Source: Cedecea colo
GTDB taxonomy: Bacteria > Pseudomonadota > Gammaproteobacteria > Enterobacterales > Enterobacteriaceae
Assembly (NCBI RefSeq): GCF_011808225.1
Contig: NZ_SOYS01000003.1
Location: forward strand, 124,001-188,000
DNA: 64,000 nt
Direction: 5' to 3'
Positions 33,497 through 42,130 of this stretch are shown here, one piece after another (the stretch's first letter is position 1; each line of letters opens with the position of its first letter). Below the pieces are notes generated by a model, which did not search any database, was not told the origin of the DNA, and saw nothing but the letters and a program-made list of their open reading frames with translations. A program made the position numbers and the translations under genes.

Positions 33497-34540
33497 ATGC
33501 TTACTCAAACTCCTCACCGGGCGGTCAAATCCTCGTTCGCCTGGTGGAAGCCGGTGCTGTTTTTCACCGTTGTTATTATCGGACTGTGGCTCGTGAAATG
33601 GCAGCCGTATTACGGCAAGGCATTTATCGCCGCCGAGACGCACAGCATCGGAAAATCAATTATTGCGCAGCAGGAGGTAAATCCGCTCAAAGCCGCCTGG
33701 GATTACGCGATGGTTTATTTCATCGCGGTCTGGAAAGCTGCGGTGCTGGGCGTGATGTTAGGCTCGCTGGTTCAGGTGCTGATCCCAGGGGACTGGCTGA
33801 TGCGCACCCTCGGCCAGCCGCGTTTTAGCGGCACGCTGTTCGGCACGCTCTTTTCTCTGCCGGGTATGATGTGCACCTGCTGTGCGGCCCCCGTTGCCGC
33901 CGGTATGCGCCGCCAGTCGGTTTCAATGGGCGGAGCGCTGGCATTTTGGTTAGGCAATCCGCTGCTCAACCCGGCCACGCTCATTTTTATGGGCTTCGTT
34001 CTGGGCTGGCATTTTGCCCTGATTCGCCTGGTCGTTGGAATTATGACGGTGCTGGGCGTGGCAACGCTTGTGCAGCTTTGGGTGAAAGACCAACCTCAGG
34101 CCACGGACATTCCCCCGATAGCGCAAGCGATACCGCCGCAGGGTAATTTCCTGCAACGCTGGATGAAAGCGCTGTGGAGCCTGTTCTGGAGCACCATTCC
34201 GGTTTATATCATTGCTGTGCTGGCGCTTGGCGCAGCGCGGGTATGGCTGTTCCCGCATGCCGATGGCGCGGTGGGTAACACGCTGTTCTGGGTGATTGTG
34301 ATGGCGGTTGCCGGCTGCCTGTTTGTCATCCCAACCGCCGCCGAAATTCCGATTATTCAAACCATGATGCTGGCGGGCATGGGCACAGCGCCCGCGCTGG
34401 CGCTGCTGATAACGCTGCCCGCCGTTAGTCTTCCGTCGCTTATCATGCTGCATAAGGCCTTCCCGGCGAAAGCGCTGTGGCTTACCGGTGGGCTGGTGAC
34501 ACTAAGCGGTATCCTTGTTGGCACGCTGGCGCTGCTGTAA
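33497..34540 (+). CDS. yraQ: Permease YraQ (UPF0718/DUF318)
   Basis: This 347-residue integral membrane protein has about eight hydrophobic segments. The conserved cysteine motif MCTCCAAPVAAG (near residue 117) and the repeat-like VIPTAAEIPIIQTM are hallmarks of the family. Transport of metal or metalloid ions has been suggested for relatives, but I cannot assign a substrate. It is the last gene of the yhb-yra block; E. coli synteny breaks directly after it. Confidence 0.88.
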   Translation: MLTQTPHRAVKSSFAWWKPVLFFTVVIIGLWLVKWQPYYGKAFIAAETHSIGKSIIAQQEVNPLKAAWDYAMVYFIAVWKAAVLGVMLGSLVQVLIPGDWLMRTLGQPRFSGTLFGTLFSLPGMMCTCCAAPVAAGMRRQSVSMGGALAFWLGNPLLNPATLIFMGFVLGWHFALIRLVVGIMTVLGVATLVQLWVKDQPQATDIPPIAQAIPPQGNFLQRWMKALWSLFWSTIPVYIIAVLALGAARVWLFPHADGAVGNTLFWVIVMAVAGCLFVIPTAAEIPIIQTMMLAGMGTAPALALLITLPAVSLPSLIMLHKAFPAKALWLTGGLVTLSGILVGTLALL

Positions 34541-34587
34541 GAAAGCCCCCTTTCTGAACTTTTTCAGCATAAGATTTGTCATCAGAT

Positions 34588-34615
34588 TGAAACCTCGCCG
34601 AAGCGAGGTTTGAGA
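34588..34615. terminator. Hairpin in the yraQ-nrdG convergent gap
   Basis: AAACCTCGC (34590-34598) pairs with GCGAGGTTT (34603-34611) around a CGAA tetraloop. It is likely a shared terminator for the two convergent genes, though the T tracts are short. The rest of the 136-bp gap shows nothing else. Confidence 0.5.
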
Positions 34616-34676
34616 TTGCTCACAAAGAAAGAAAAGCGTGGTGCTCATACTTTGTGGTGCAGTTCATTACGGGGCT

Positions 34677-35141
34677 TTAACGCAGATAATGAACGACCTG
34701 GTTGCTGCTGCCGCGCCAGATAAGCGCCGGGTCTTTCAAATCCTGCACAAACTTGCCGTCGACCAGCACGTTGATCAACTCGACTACTTCGCGCTGGGCG
34801 GCGTTCAGCTCATCCATCTTATAACCTGTCCACATCCAGATATCTTTGCCGGGGCACTCCGCCCGCACGCGCTGCACCAGGTGCAGAATATCCGCTACGT
34901 TTTGCGGATGCAGCGGATCGCCTCCCGACAGCGATAAACCCTGGCGGCGTATGCGCGTATCGTTCAGATCGCTGATGATGCGATCTTCCATTTTCCGCGT
35001 GAACGCCACGCCTGAATTAACTCGCCAGGTGCTTTTGTTGTAGCAGCCCGGACATTCATGCACACAGCCGGAAACAAACAGCGTGCAGCGAGTACCCGGC
35101 CCGTTAACGATATCGACCGGATAGTACTGATGCATGTTCAC
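34677..35141 (-). CDS. nrdG: Anaerobic ribonucleotide reductase activating enzyme NrdG
   Basis: This 154-residue radical-SAM enzyme has the cluster motif CVHECPGC, with C26, C30 and C33 (CxxxCxxC), at the canonical place. It uses SAM to place the glycyl radical on NrdD. I take the start as the GTG at 35141 (then NMHQYYPVDIVNG), directly after the nrdD stop codon and aligned with MNYHQYYPVDIVNG of E. coli. An ATG two codons later is the alternative. Confidence 0.95.
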   Translation of the reverse strand: MNMHQYYPVDIVNGPGTRCTLFVSGCVHECPGCYNKSTWRVNSGVAFTRKMEDRIISDLNDTRIRRQGLSLSGGDPLHPQNVADILHLVQRVRAECPGKDIWMWTGYKMDELNAAQREVVELINVLVDGKFVQDLKDPALIWRGSSNQVVHYLR

Positions 35142-37280
35142 TTAGCCAATCTGCCCGTTGCCAAGGTGCTTCACGCGGCGCTTCACTTCTTCTTGCTTAC
35201 CGGCGTTAAACGGACGCGCATCCGGGCTGCCCAGATACCCGCAAACGCGGCGGGTAACCGAGACGCGCGCTGCGTCGTGGTTCCCGCATTTCGGACAGGT
35301 AAAGCCTTTGCTGGTGCACTCAAACTCGCCGGTAAAGCCGCATTCGTAGCACTCATCGATTGGCGTATTGGTGCCGTAATACGGAACGTGCTGGTAGCTG
35401 TAATCCCAGACATCTTCCAGCGCGCGCAGGTTGTGCTGAATATTCGGGTACTCGCCGTAACAGATGAAACCCCCGTTTGCCAGCGGTGGATAAGGCGCTT
35501 CAAAGTCGATTTTGTCGTACGGATTGACCTTTTTCTCGACGTCCAGGTGGAAGCTGTTGGTGTAATAGCCTTTGTCGGTCACGCCGGGCACCACGCCAAA
35601 TTCAGCGGTATCAAGGCGGCAGAAGCGGTCGCACAGATTTTCACTTGGCGTGCTGTACAGGCTGAATCCATAGCCCGTTTCATTTTTCCAGCTCTCGGTG
35701 GCCTCACGCAGGCGCGTAACAATCGCCACGGCTTTTTCGCGCAGCGCTTCGCTGTCATAAATATGTTGGTTACCAAACAGCGCGTTCACCGTTTCATGAA
35801 TGCCGATGTAGCCAAGCGAAATAGAAGCGCGACCGTTTTTGAAGATTTCGGCGACGTCATCGTCAGCTTTCAGGCGCACGCCGCATGCTCCTTCCATATA
35901 CAAAATTGGCGCCACGCGCGCTTTCACACCTTCCAGACGGGCGATACGCGTCATCAGCGCTTTACGCGCCAGCATCAGGCGGCTGTCTAACAGCTCCCAG
36001 AAGCGTGCTTCATCCCCTTTTGCTTCCAGCGCGATGCGCGGCAGGTTCAGGCTGATAACGCCGAGGTTGTTACGGCCATCGTGGACCTGCTCGCCGTTCT
36101 CGTTCTCCCAGACGCCGAGGAAGCTGCGGCAGCCCATTGGCGTTTTGAAAGAGCCGGTGACCTTCACCACCCGATCGTAATTCAGAATATCCGGATACAT
36201 ACGCTTGCTGGCGCACTCGAGCGCCAGCTGCTTGATGTCGTAGTTGGCATCGCCGAACTTGTGGTTGAGGCCGTCTTTGATGGCGAATACCAGTTTCGGG
36301 AACACGGCGGTTTTGCGATTTTTGCCGAGGCCCGCAATGCGGTTGCGCAGGATAGAAGTCTGGATCAGGCGCGATTCCCAGCTTGTCCCCAGCCCGAAAC
36401 CGAAGGTGACAAACGGCGTCTGGCCGTTGGCGGTGTGCAGCGTGTTGACTTCATACTCCAGCGACTGGAAGGCGTCGTAGCACTCTTTTTCGGTGCGGGA
36501 ATGCGCGTAGCCTTCGACATCCGGGATTTGCCACTCTTCCGCCGTTTGGCGGTGTTTTGCGAAGCTTGCCGCCACAAACGGAGCAAGCACTTCATCGATA
36601 CGGTTGATGGTGGTCCCGCCGTAAATATGGCTGGCGACCTGCGCGATAATCTGGGCGGTAACGGCAGTGGCCGTGGAGATAGATTTTGGTGGCTCAATTT
36701 CCGCGTTGCCCATCTTAAAGCCGTGCGTCAGCATGCCTTTCAGATCGATAAGCATGCAGTTAAACATCGGGAAGAACGGAGAATAATCGAGATCGTGATA
36801 GTGGATATCGCCACGTTCGTGCGCCTGCACCACATCGCGAGGCAGCAGGTACTGCCTGGCGTAGTGTTTGGCAACGATGCCTGCCAGCAGATCACGCTGG
36901 GTCGGGATTACTTTACTGTCTTTATTCGCGTTTTCGTTCAGCAGCGCAGAATTGGTTTGTTCAACCAGACCACGAATTTCCTGGTTCAGACGGCCACGTT
37001 TTTCACGTGCAATATCACGGTCGTGGCGATATTCGATATAGGCGCGGGCCAGCTGCTTATAGTTTCCCGCCATCAACTGGTTTTCAACCGCGGTCTGGAT
37101 CTCGCCGATATCTACCTGGCTGCGGCCTTCCATCTGAGCACGTACAATGTCTGCGACGCGGCCGCAATAATCTGCGTCATCGACTCCCGCTGCTTTAGCC
37201 GCACGAAGAATAGCTTCTTTAATGCGCTCTGAAGTGAAAGGCACTTTGCAGCCGTCTCTTTTCATCACATGCGGTGTCAT
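35142..37280 (-). CDS. nrdD: Anaerobic ribonucleoside-triphosphate reductase NrdD
   Basis: This 712-residue protein has the exact E. coli length. An N-terminal ATP-cone covers about residues 5-90. The C-terminal zinc site is formed by two CxxC pairs (YECG and CPKC contexts). The glycyl radical residue is G681 in RRVCGYLGSPDARPF. It makes dNTPs from NTPs under anaerobiosis. nrdG follows with no gap. The 337-bp upstream region carries FNR, NrdR and DnaA sites. Confidence 0.97.
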   Translation of the reverse strand: MTPHVMKRDGCKVPFTSERIKEAILRAAKAAGVDDADYCGRVADIVRAQMEGRSQVDIGEIQTAVENQLMAGNYKQLARAYIEYRHDRDIAREKRGRLNQEIRGLVEQTNSALLNENANKDSKVIPTQRDLLAGIVAKHYARQYLLPRDVVQAHERGDIHYHDLDYSPFFPMFNCMLIDLKGMLTHGFKMGNAEIEPPKSISTATAVTAQIIAQVASHIYGGTTINRIDEVLAPFVAASFAKHRQTAEEWQIPDVEGYAHSRTEKECYDAFQSLEYEVNTLHTANGQTPFVTFGFGLGTSWESRLIQTSILRNRIAGLGKNRKTAVFPKLVFAIKDGLNHKFGDANYDIKQLALECASKRMYPDILNYDRVVKVTGSFKTPMGCRSFLGVWENENGEQVHDGRNNLGVISLNLPRIALEAKGDEARFWELLDSRLMLARKALMTRIARLEGVKARVAPILYMEGACGVRLKADDDVAEIFKNGRASISLGYIGIHETVNALFGNQHIYDSEALREKAVAIVTRLREATESWKNETGYGFSLYSTPSENLCDRFCRLDTAEFGVVPGVTDKGYYTNSFHLDVEKKVNPYDKIDFEAPYPPLANGGFICYGEYPNIQHNLRALEDVWDYSYQHVPYYGTNTPIDECYECGFTGEFECTSKGFTCPKCGNHDAARVSVTRRVCGYLGSPDARPFNAGKQEEVKRRVKHLGNGQIG

Positions 37281-37301
37281 GATCTCTCCGTTTAAATAAG
37301 G

Positions 37302-37310
37302 TTATCCACA
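37302..37310 (+). promoter_or_regulatory. Perfect DnaA box 1 in the nrdD leader
   Basis: TTATCCACA matches the high-affinity DnaA 9-mer exactly. It lies 22 bp upstream of the nrdD start codon. Confidence 0.55.
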
Positions 37311-37378
37311 AAGGGATGGCGGATTCCGGAAGCGCACACAGGCAGCTTCTGCCAGGGGCTTGCGGATTCAGTCCCGTT

Positions 37379-37387
37379 TTATCCACA
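37379..37387 (+). promoter_or_regulatory. Perfect DnaA box 2 in the nrdD leader
   Basis: This is a second exact TTATCCACA in the same orientation, 77 bp from the first and between the presumed promoter and the nrdD start. Confidence 0.55.
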
Positions 37388-37437
37388 GCTAATCCCCAGA
37401 TTTATGCTGAGGCGTTTGTTTCCAGAATAGTCGATAA

Positions 37438-37484
37438 ATACAAGATATGGGGGTTGGGTGCATTTTAAAGTCTATATATAGTGC
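37438..37484. promoter_or_regulatory. NrdR box pair upstream of nrdD
   Basis: Box 1 is ATACAAGATATGGGGG (37438-37453) and box 2 is AGTCTATATATAGTGC (37469-37484). Their centres are 31 bp apart, about three helical turns, the usual spacing for the ribonucleotide reductase repressor NrdR. Box 2 is the better match and would overlap the -10 region. Confidence 0.6.
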
Positions 37485-37510
37485 TTGCACCAAAGATGTT
37501 TGCGATTTTA

Positions 37511-37524
37511 TTGATACAGGTCAA
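37511..37524. promoter_or_regulatory. FNR box upstream of nrdD
   Basis: TTGATACAGGTCAA differs from the FNR consensus TTGATNNNNATCAA at one base. Its position upstream of the NrdR boxes fits anaerobic activation of nrdDG. Confidence 0.7.
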
Positions 37525-37617
37525 AGTAAACCGGCCGTTGCAGGAAGGATGGGGGTTAGCGAAGTGAATTCTCCCTCATAAGAGGGAGATAATCAGACGG
37601 GCGAGGGCGTGCGCTGT

Positions 37618-39276
37618 TTAATTTTGCAACCAGTAAACGGCCTCATAAGGCCGCAAGCTGATCTGCCCGGGTTTGCCTGCCGCCCCGTCGTAGTTGCTCA
37701 TCAATACTTGCCAGTCGCCTTCGAAAGCTTCCGGCATCCACCACTGATTATTGCGGCTGAGGTTGGTTGCCACTACCAGCGTCTGGCCCTGCCATTCGCG
37801 GCGGTAACACCACAGATACGGATGCTCCGGCAGCAGATCCTGATAATTGCCCCAAATAAAGACCGGCTGTGCTTTGCGCAGCTTAATCAGTTTCTGGTAG
37901 GCGTAAAATACGGAATCAGGCTCGTCCACCGCCGCGCTGGCGTTAATGGTTTGATAGTTATCGCACAGGCCTATCCACGGCGTACCTTTGGTAAAGCCTG
38001 CGTTTTCTCCGTTATCCCACTGCATCGGCGTGCGGCTGTTATCGCGGGATTTACTCGCGAGGATTGCCAGCAGGTTATCGCTGTCGCGGCCCTGAGCACG
38101 TAGTTCGGCATACATATTGTGACTTTCTACATCCCGATAGTCGATGATGCGGGTGAAGTGGGGATTCGTCATGCCTAACTCTTCGCCCTGGTAGATATAC
38201 GGCGTGCCCTGCATGCCGTGAAGCACCATCGCCAGCATTTTCGCCGCCGGCACCCGCAGCTCGCCTTCGTCGCCGAAACGGGAAACGATGCGCGGCTGAT
38301 CGTGGTTACACCAGAACAGCGCGTTCCAGGCCACGTTGTGCATCCCTTGCTGCCAGTGGTTGAAGATAGCCTTCAGCGCCACAAAATCCGGCTCCGCCAG
38401 CGCCCATTTGTGCCCGCCGGGATAATCCACTTTGAGATGGTGGAAGTTAAACGTCATCGACAGCTCTTTGCCGTCCAGCGCGGCGTATTGCTGGCAGTTG
38501 TCGAGCGTAGTGGAGGACATTTCGCCCACCGTCATCAGGCCGCGTGGGACAAACACATCGCGGCTGAACTCCTGCAAATACTCATGAATGCGCGGCCCGT
38601 CGGTGTAAAAACGGCGGCCGTCTCCTCCTTCGATATCGTTCGGGAAGTCCTGATCTTTAGAAATCAGGTTGATCACATCCAGACGCAAACCGTCCACGCC
38701 GCGATCGGCCCAGAACTCACAAACCTTTTTCAGCTCGGCGCGCACCTGCGGATTCTCCCAGTTGAGATCCGCCTGCTCAGGGGCGAACAGGTGCAGATAA
38801 TACTGGCCGCTTTCCGCATGCCAGCGCCAGGCGTTACCGCCAAATTTGGAACGCCAGTTATTGGGTAAAATATCCGGCGTACCGTCGCGCCAGATGTAGA
38901 ACTCACGAAACGAACTTGCAGGATTCAGCGACTCATGAAACCAGGCGTGTTGGGTGGAGGTATGGTTGAACACCATATCAAGGATGATGCGGATCCCTCG
39001 CTCATGCGCTTCGGCGACCAGCAGATCAAAATCATCCAGCGTGCCGTAGTTATGGTCAATGGCGCAGTAATTGGCCACGTCATAACCGTTATCCACCTGT
39101 GGGGAGACATAAAACGGTGTCAGCCAGATAGCATCCACGCCCAGCAATTTAAGGTAGTCGAGGCGTTTGATGACGCCGATTAAATCGCCGGTTCCGTTGC
39201 CGGTCGTATCCTGGAAACTCTTCGGGTAGATCTGGTAGATGACACCATGTTGCCACCATGGAGGCGTTGTATTCAT
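37618..39276 (-). CDS. treC: Trehalose-6-phosphate hydrolase
   Basis: This 552-residue GH13 enzyme hydrolyses cytoplasmic trehalose-6-phosphate to glucose and glucose-6-phosphate. The GH13 catalytic residues are visible: nucleophile D200 (GLRLDVINL), acid/base E252 (VGEMSS) and D326 (CNHDQPR). It is downstream of treB with a 72-bp gap that contains a hairpin. Confidence 0.96.
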   Translation of the reverse strand: MNTTPPWWQHGVIYQIYPKSFQDTTGNGTGDLIGVIKRLDYLKLLGVDAIWLTPFYVSPQVDNGYDVANYCAIDHNYGTLDDFDLLVAEAHERGIRIILDMVFNHTSTQHAWFHESLNPASSFREFYIWRDGTPDILPNNWRSKFGGNAWRWHAESGQYYLHLFAPEQADLNWENPQVRAELKKVCEFWADRGVDGLRLDVINLISKDQDFPNDIEGGDGRRFYTDGPRIHEYLQEFSRDVFVPRGLMTVGEMSSTTLDNCQQYAALDGKELSMTFNFHHLKVDYPGGHKWALAEPDFVALKAIFNHWQQGMHNVAWNALFWCNHDQPRIVSRFGDEGELRVPAAKMLAMVLHGMQGTPYIYQGEELGMTNPHFTRIIDYRDVESHNMYAELRAQGRDSDNLLAILASKSRDNSRTPMQWDNGENAGFTKGTPWIGLCDNYQTINASAAVDEPDSVFYAYQKLIKLRKAQPVFIWGNYQDLLPEHPYLWCYRREWQGQTLVVATNLSRNNQWWMPEAFEGDWQVLMSNYDGAAGKPGQISLRPYEAVYWLQN

Positions 39277-39295
39277 AGCGCTTTCCTGAAGCTAA

Positions 39296-39313
39296 GGGGC
39301 CATTGCTGGCCCC
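39296..39313. other. Intercistronic hairpin between treB and treC
   Basis: GGGGCCA (39296-39302) pairs with TGGCCCC (39307-39313) around TTGC. There is no T run. It may adjust the relative stability of the treB and treC messages. Confidence 0.5.
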
Positions 39314-39348
39314 GGTAAAATCAAACTAAAACTATCTGGGGCTGCGTC

Positions 39349-40767
39349 CTACACCGGTAGCAGGGTGCCCTGAGCAAATTTACGTTTATACACCGCGGTG
39401 GTCAGCACAATCGGTAAGACCACTGCAATTAGCATAGCGATAGAGTAAACCTCCCAGTAACGCGGCTGTATCGACAGGATGCCGGGCAGGCCGCCTACGC
39501 CGATACCGTTCGCCATCACGCCGCTCAGACCACACAGCAGGCCTGCGATACCAGAGCCGATCATGGCGCACAGCATCGGGAAGCGATACTTCAGGTTAAT
39601 CCCGTACATCGCCGGTTCGGTGACGCCCAGATAAGCCGAGATCGCCGCCGGGACTGAAATTTCACGCTCGTTGTTTTTACGGCTGCAAATAATGACGCCC
39701 ACAACCGCCGAAGCCTGAGCGATGTTAGAGAGCGCAATCAGCGGCCAGACCGGCGTGCCGCCCATGCTCTGAATCATCTGCATATCGATGGCGAGCGTGG
39801 TCTGATGAACGCCGGTTATCACCAGCGGCGCATACAGGAAGCCAAAGAGCGCCGCACCAACCGGTGCAAAACTGCCGGTCATCAGATGGCGAACCGCGAA
39901 GGCTACGCCGTCGCCAATCCAGCGCCCGAACGGCCCGATAAACGCGTGGGCGAGAAACACCGCCAGAATCAGCGAACACACGGGCACTATTACAAGATAG
40001 AGGTAATCTGGCACTATGCGTTTCAGACGCGTCTCAATAAGGCCAAGAGCGAGGCCCGCCAGCAATGCCGGGATGACCTGTGCCTGATAGCCCACCTTCG
40101 CGATGGTAAACAGGCCAAAGTCCCACACTTGCGGAATTTTCGTCCCTAAATCATAGGCGTTCATTAGCTGTGGCGAGACAAGCGTTACGCCAAGCACGAT
40201 ACCAAGGATAGGCGTTCCGCCCATTTTGCGCACGGCGGACCAGCAAATCCCTACCGGCAGATAGAAGAAAATTGCTTCGCCAGGCAGCCACAGGAAGTTA
40301 TAAATGCTTTGCAGCGACGGGTACATCTGCGCCAGCGTCTGGCCGTTGCTCATTGGCAGATCGCCAATGACGTTGCGGAAGCCCAGAATCAGACCACCGC
40401 TAATCAGCGCGGGCAATAGCGGAAAGAAGATCTCCGCGAAATGCGAGATCAAACGCTCGTGCCACTTCATGTTCTGGCGCGCGGCAAGCTTCGCCTGTTC
40501 TTTATTCGCGCTGCTGTGGCCGCTGGTGGAAATCAGCGCCTGATAGTAATCGCCGACATTGGTGCCGATAACCACCTGGAACTGCCCAGCGTTGGTAAAG
40601 CAGCCTTTTACCATCGGCAAATTTTCGATCTCTTTCGGATTGGCAATCGCCGGATTGTTCAGCACAAAACGCAGCCGGGTAATACAGTGGCTGACGGTAG
40701 CGATGTTCTCGCGCCCGCCTACCAGCTCTATCAGCCTGTCGATATCCTGTTGTTTTACTTTACTCAT
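39349..40767 (-). CDS. treB: PTS trehalose-specific EIIBC component
   Basis: This 472-residue membrane permease imports and phosphorylates trehalose. The EIIB phosphocysteine is C28 (SHCITRLRF) and the EIIC domain follows from about residue 105 with many membrane helices and the GVHQTT motif. There is no EIIA, as in E. coli, where Crr supplies it. The start is at 40767 (MSKVKQQDIDRLIELVGG); the upstream in-frame ATG adds five residues and is not used. Confidence 0.95.
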   Translation of the reverse strand: MSKVKQQDIDRLIELVGGRENIATVSHCITRLRFVLNNPAIANPKEIENLPMVKGCFTNAGQFQVVIGTNVGDYYQALISTSGHSSANKEQAKLAARQNMKWHERLISHFAEIFFPLLPALISGGLILGFRNVIGDLPMSNGQTLAQMYPSLQSIYNFLWLPGEAIFFYLPVGICWSAVRKMGGTPILGIVLGVTLVSPQLMNAYDLGTKIPQVWDFGLFTIAKVGYQAQVIPALLAGLALGLIETRLKRIVPDYLYLVIVPVCSLILAVFLAHAFIGPFGRWIGDGVAFAVRHLMTGSFAPVGAALFGFLYAPLVITGVHQTTLAIDMQMIQSMGGTPVWPLIALSNIAQASAVVGVIICSRKNNEREISVPAAISAYLGVTEPAMYGINLKYRFPMLCAMIGSGIAGLLCGLSGVMANGIGVGGLPGILSIQPRYWEVYSIAMLIAVVLPIVLTTAVYKRKFAQGTLLPV

Positions 40768-40834
40768 TTTATAGTCCCGCATAAGGAGTAATGACCTGCC
40801 TGCAAGGGTATCGATTAATCGTCCCGGCGAAAAT

Positions 40835-40846
40835 GGGAACGTTCCC
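40835..40846. promoter_or_regulatory. Putative TreR operator upstream of treB
   Basis: GGGAACGTTCCC is a perfect 12-bp palindrome, 67 bp before the treB start and between treB and treR. It resembles the LacI-family TreR operator and is well placed to repress treBC. Confidence 0.65.
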
Positions 40847-40886
40847 GTTATCGGGCGGCGATCACAATAAACCGGCGATCGGGACG

Positions 40887-41834
40887 TTACTGAAGGGCGC
40901 CTGGGATAACGAGTTGGCGAATATTGAGGGTCTGAGTTATCTGGCCAACAAGCTGTAAAGCCGCCTGCCGACCGGCTTGCGCATAACCGGGATCGACGGT
41001 GATTATCTCCGGATGAAGGAATTTCATCAGCGGCGTGTTGCCGACGCTGGCGAGTTGTAGCGTGGTGCGTTGATGTTCCTGAAGATATTTACTGGCGCCC
41101 AGCGCGAGCGTGTCGGTCGCGCACAGCAGGGCCGTGGTTTCAGGCAGCAGCACTTCAGCGACATGCTCGTAGCCCTGTTTCATCGCCAGGCCCGGTAGCG
41201 CCACGTTCGGGGTTAGCCTGTGTTTTTTGCAGAAGGCGAGATAGGCCTCGTGGCGGCGCAAACCGGTGGTCACATCGCTGTGGGGAACGCCAAGGAAACT
41301 GATATGGCGATGCCCCTGCTCATAAAGCGCCGACATAAGAATCTCTATGGCTCCTTCATCGTCATAACATACGGAGGCGAACCCTTTGGCTTCGCGCGCC
41401 ATCAACACCATCGTGGACTGCCAGGGATGCAGCATTTTTTCGGTAATGCCGGTAAAGCCAAATAAAATTACGCCGTCAACGTTGCGGCGCTTAAGCATAC
41501 CCAGATGCACTTCCACCAGCTGCGGATCGAACTGGCTTTCCATCATTATCGGATCGTAGCCCTGCTCATAGAGGCCCGGCAGCATGGTCTGCACCGCCAG
41601 GTTTTCGGAGAGCGAATCCAGACGCGTTACGATAATCGCCACCACTTTATCGCTTTGCCCACGCATCGCGCGTGCCGAACGGGAAGGAGAAAAATCTTCC
41701 TGCTGCATCACCGCTTCCACCCGTTCACGCGTGCGCGCGCTGACACCGCTTTCATTGTTCAGAACACGAGAGACGGTGGACTTGCCCACGCCGCTGAGTC
41801 GCGCGATATCTTTGATGGTAAGACGGTTTTGCAT
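40887..41834 (-). CDS. treR: Trehalose operon repressor TreR (LacI family)
   Basis: This 315-residue protein has an N-terminal HTH (TIKDIARLSGVGKSTVSRVL, about residues 6-25) followed by a periplasmic-binding-like effector domain. In E. coli the inducer is trehalose-6-phosphate. It lies just upstream of treBC on the same strand, separated by 119 bp containing the operator. In E. coli mgtA follows in this direction; here a hexosaminidase gene is divergent. Confidence 0.95.
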   Translation of the reverse strand: MQNRLTIKDIARLSGVGKSTVSRVLNNESGVSARTRERVEAVMQQEDFSPSRSARAMRGQSDKVVAIIVTRLDSLSENLAVQTMLPGLYEQGYDPIMMESQFDPQLVEVHLGMLKRRNVDGVILFGFTGITEKMLHPWQSTMVLMAREAKGFASVCYDDEGAIEILMSALYEQGHRHISFLGVPHSDVTTGLRRHEAYLAFCKKHRLTPNVALPGLAMKQGYEHVAEVLLPETTALLCATDTLALGASKYLQEHQRTTLQLASVGNTPLMKFLHPEIITVDPGYAQAGRQAALQLVGQITQTLNIRQLVIPGALQ

Positions 41835-42130
41835 CGTTCTTGTTATTCCCTGAAATAATTTGCGTGGGTTTTATACATTAAAGTAGTACCGGCCAACAAA
41901 CGGCAATGGGCAAAATCTGGTTTACAAGGGGGTTAGTTTCTCAAGTGTATTATACCCGCACCTTTGTTGCGCCAGACGGTAAAAGACTTTTCTATCCGCC
42001 GCTATGGCTGGCAGTAATCTTAAAACAGGCGGGATGTGATCTGCATCGCGCCACGTTCTTGATGAATTTTTCTTCACGTGTTACCAGAGTATTTTTGCCT
42101 TTTCTGGCCCGTCATGTGAAAGGAATATTC

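Larger units (their letters stand above)
37281..37617. other. nrdD control region and treC downstream gap
   Basis: This 337-bp stretch has no gene. From left to right it holds two DnaA boxes (37302-37310 and 37379-37387), a pair of NrdR boxes (37438-37453 and 37469-37484), an FNR box (37511-37524) and a small hairpin TCTCCCTC/GAGGGAGA (37570-37589) that may end treC transcription. The nrdD promoter is expected to overlap the NrdR boxes. Confidence 0.7.

Noticed and set aside
36081-37232. A 383-codon open frame antisense to nrdD
   Set aside because: It is a reverse shadow of a highly conserved gene, with no independent support.
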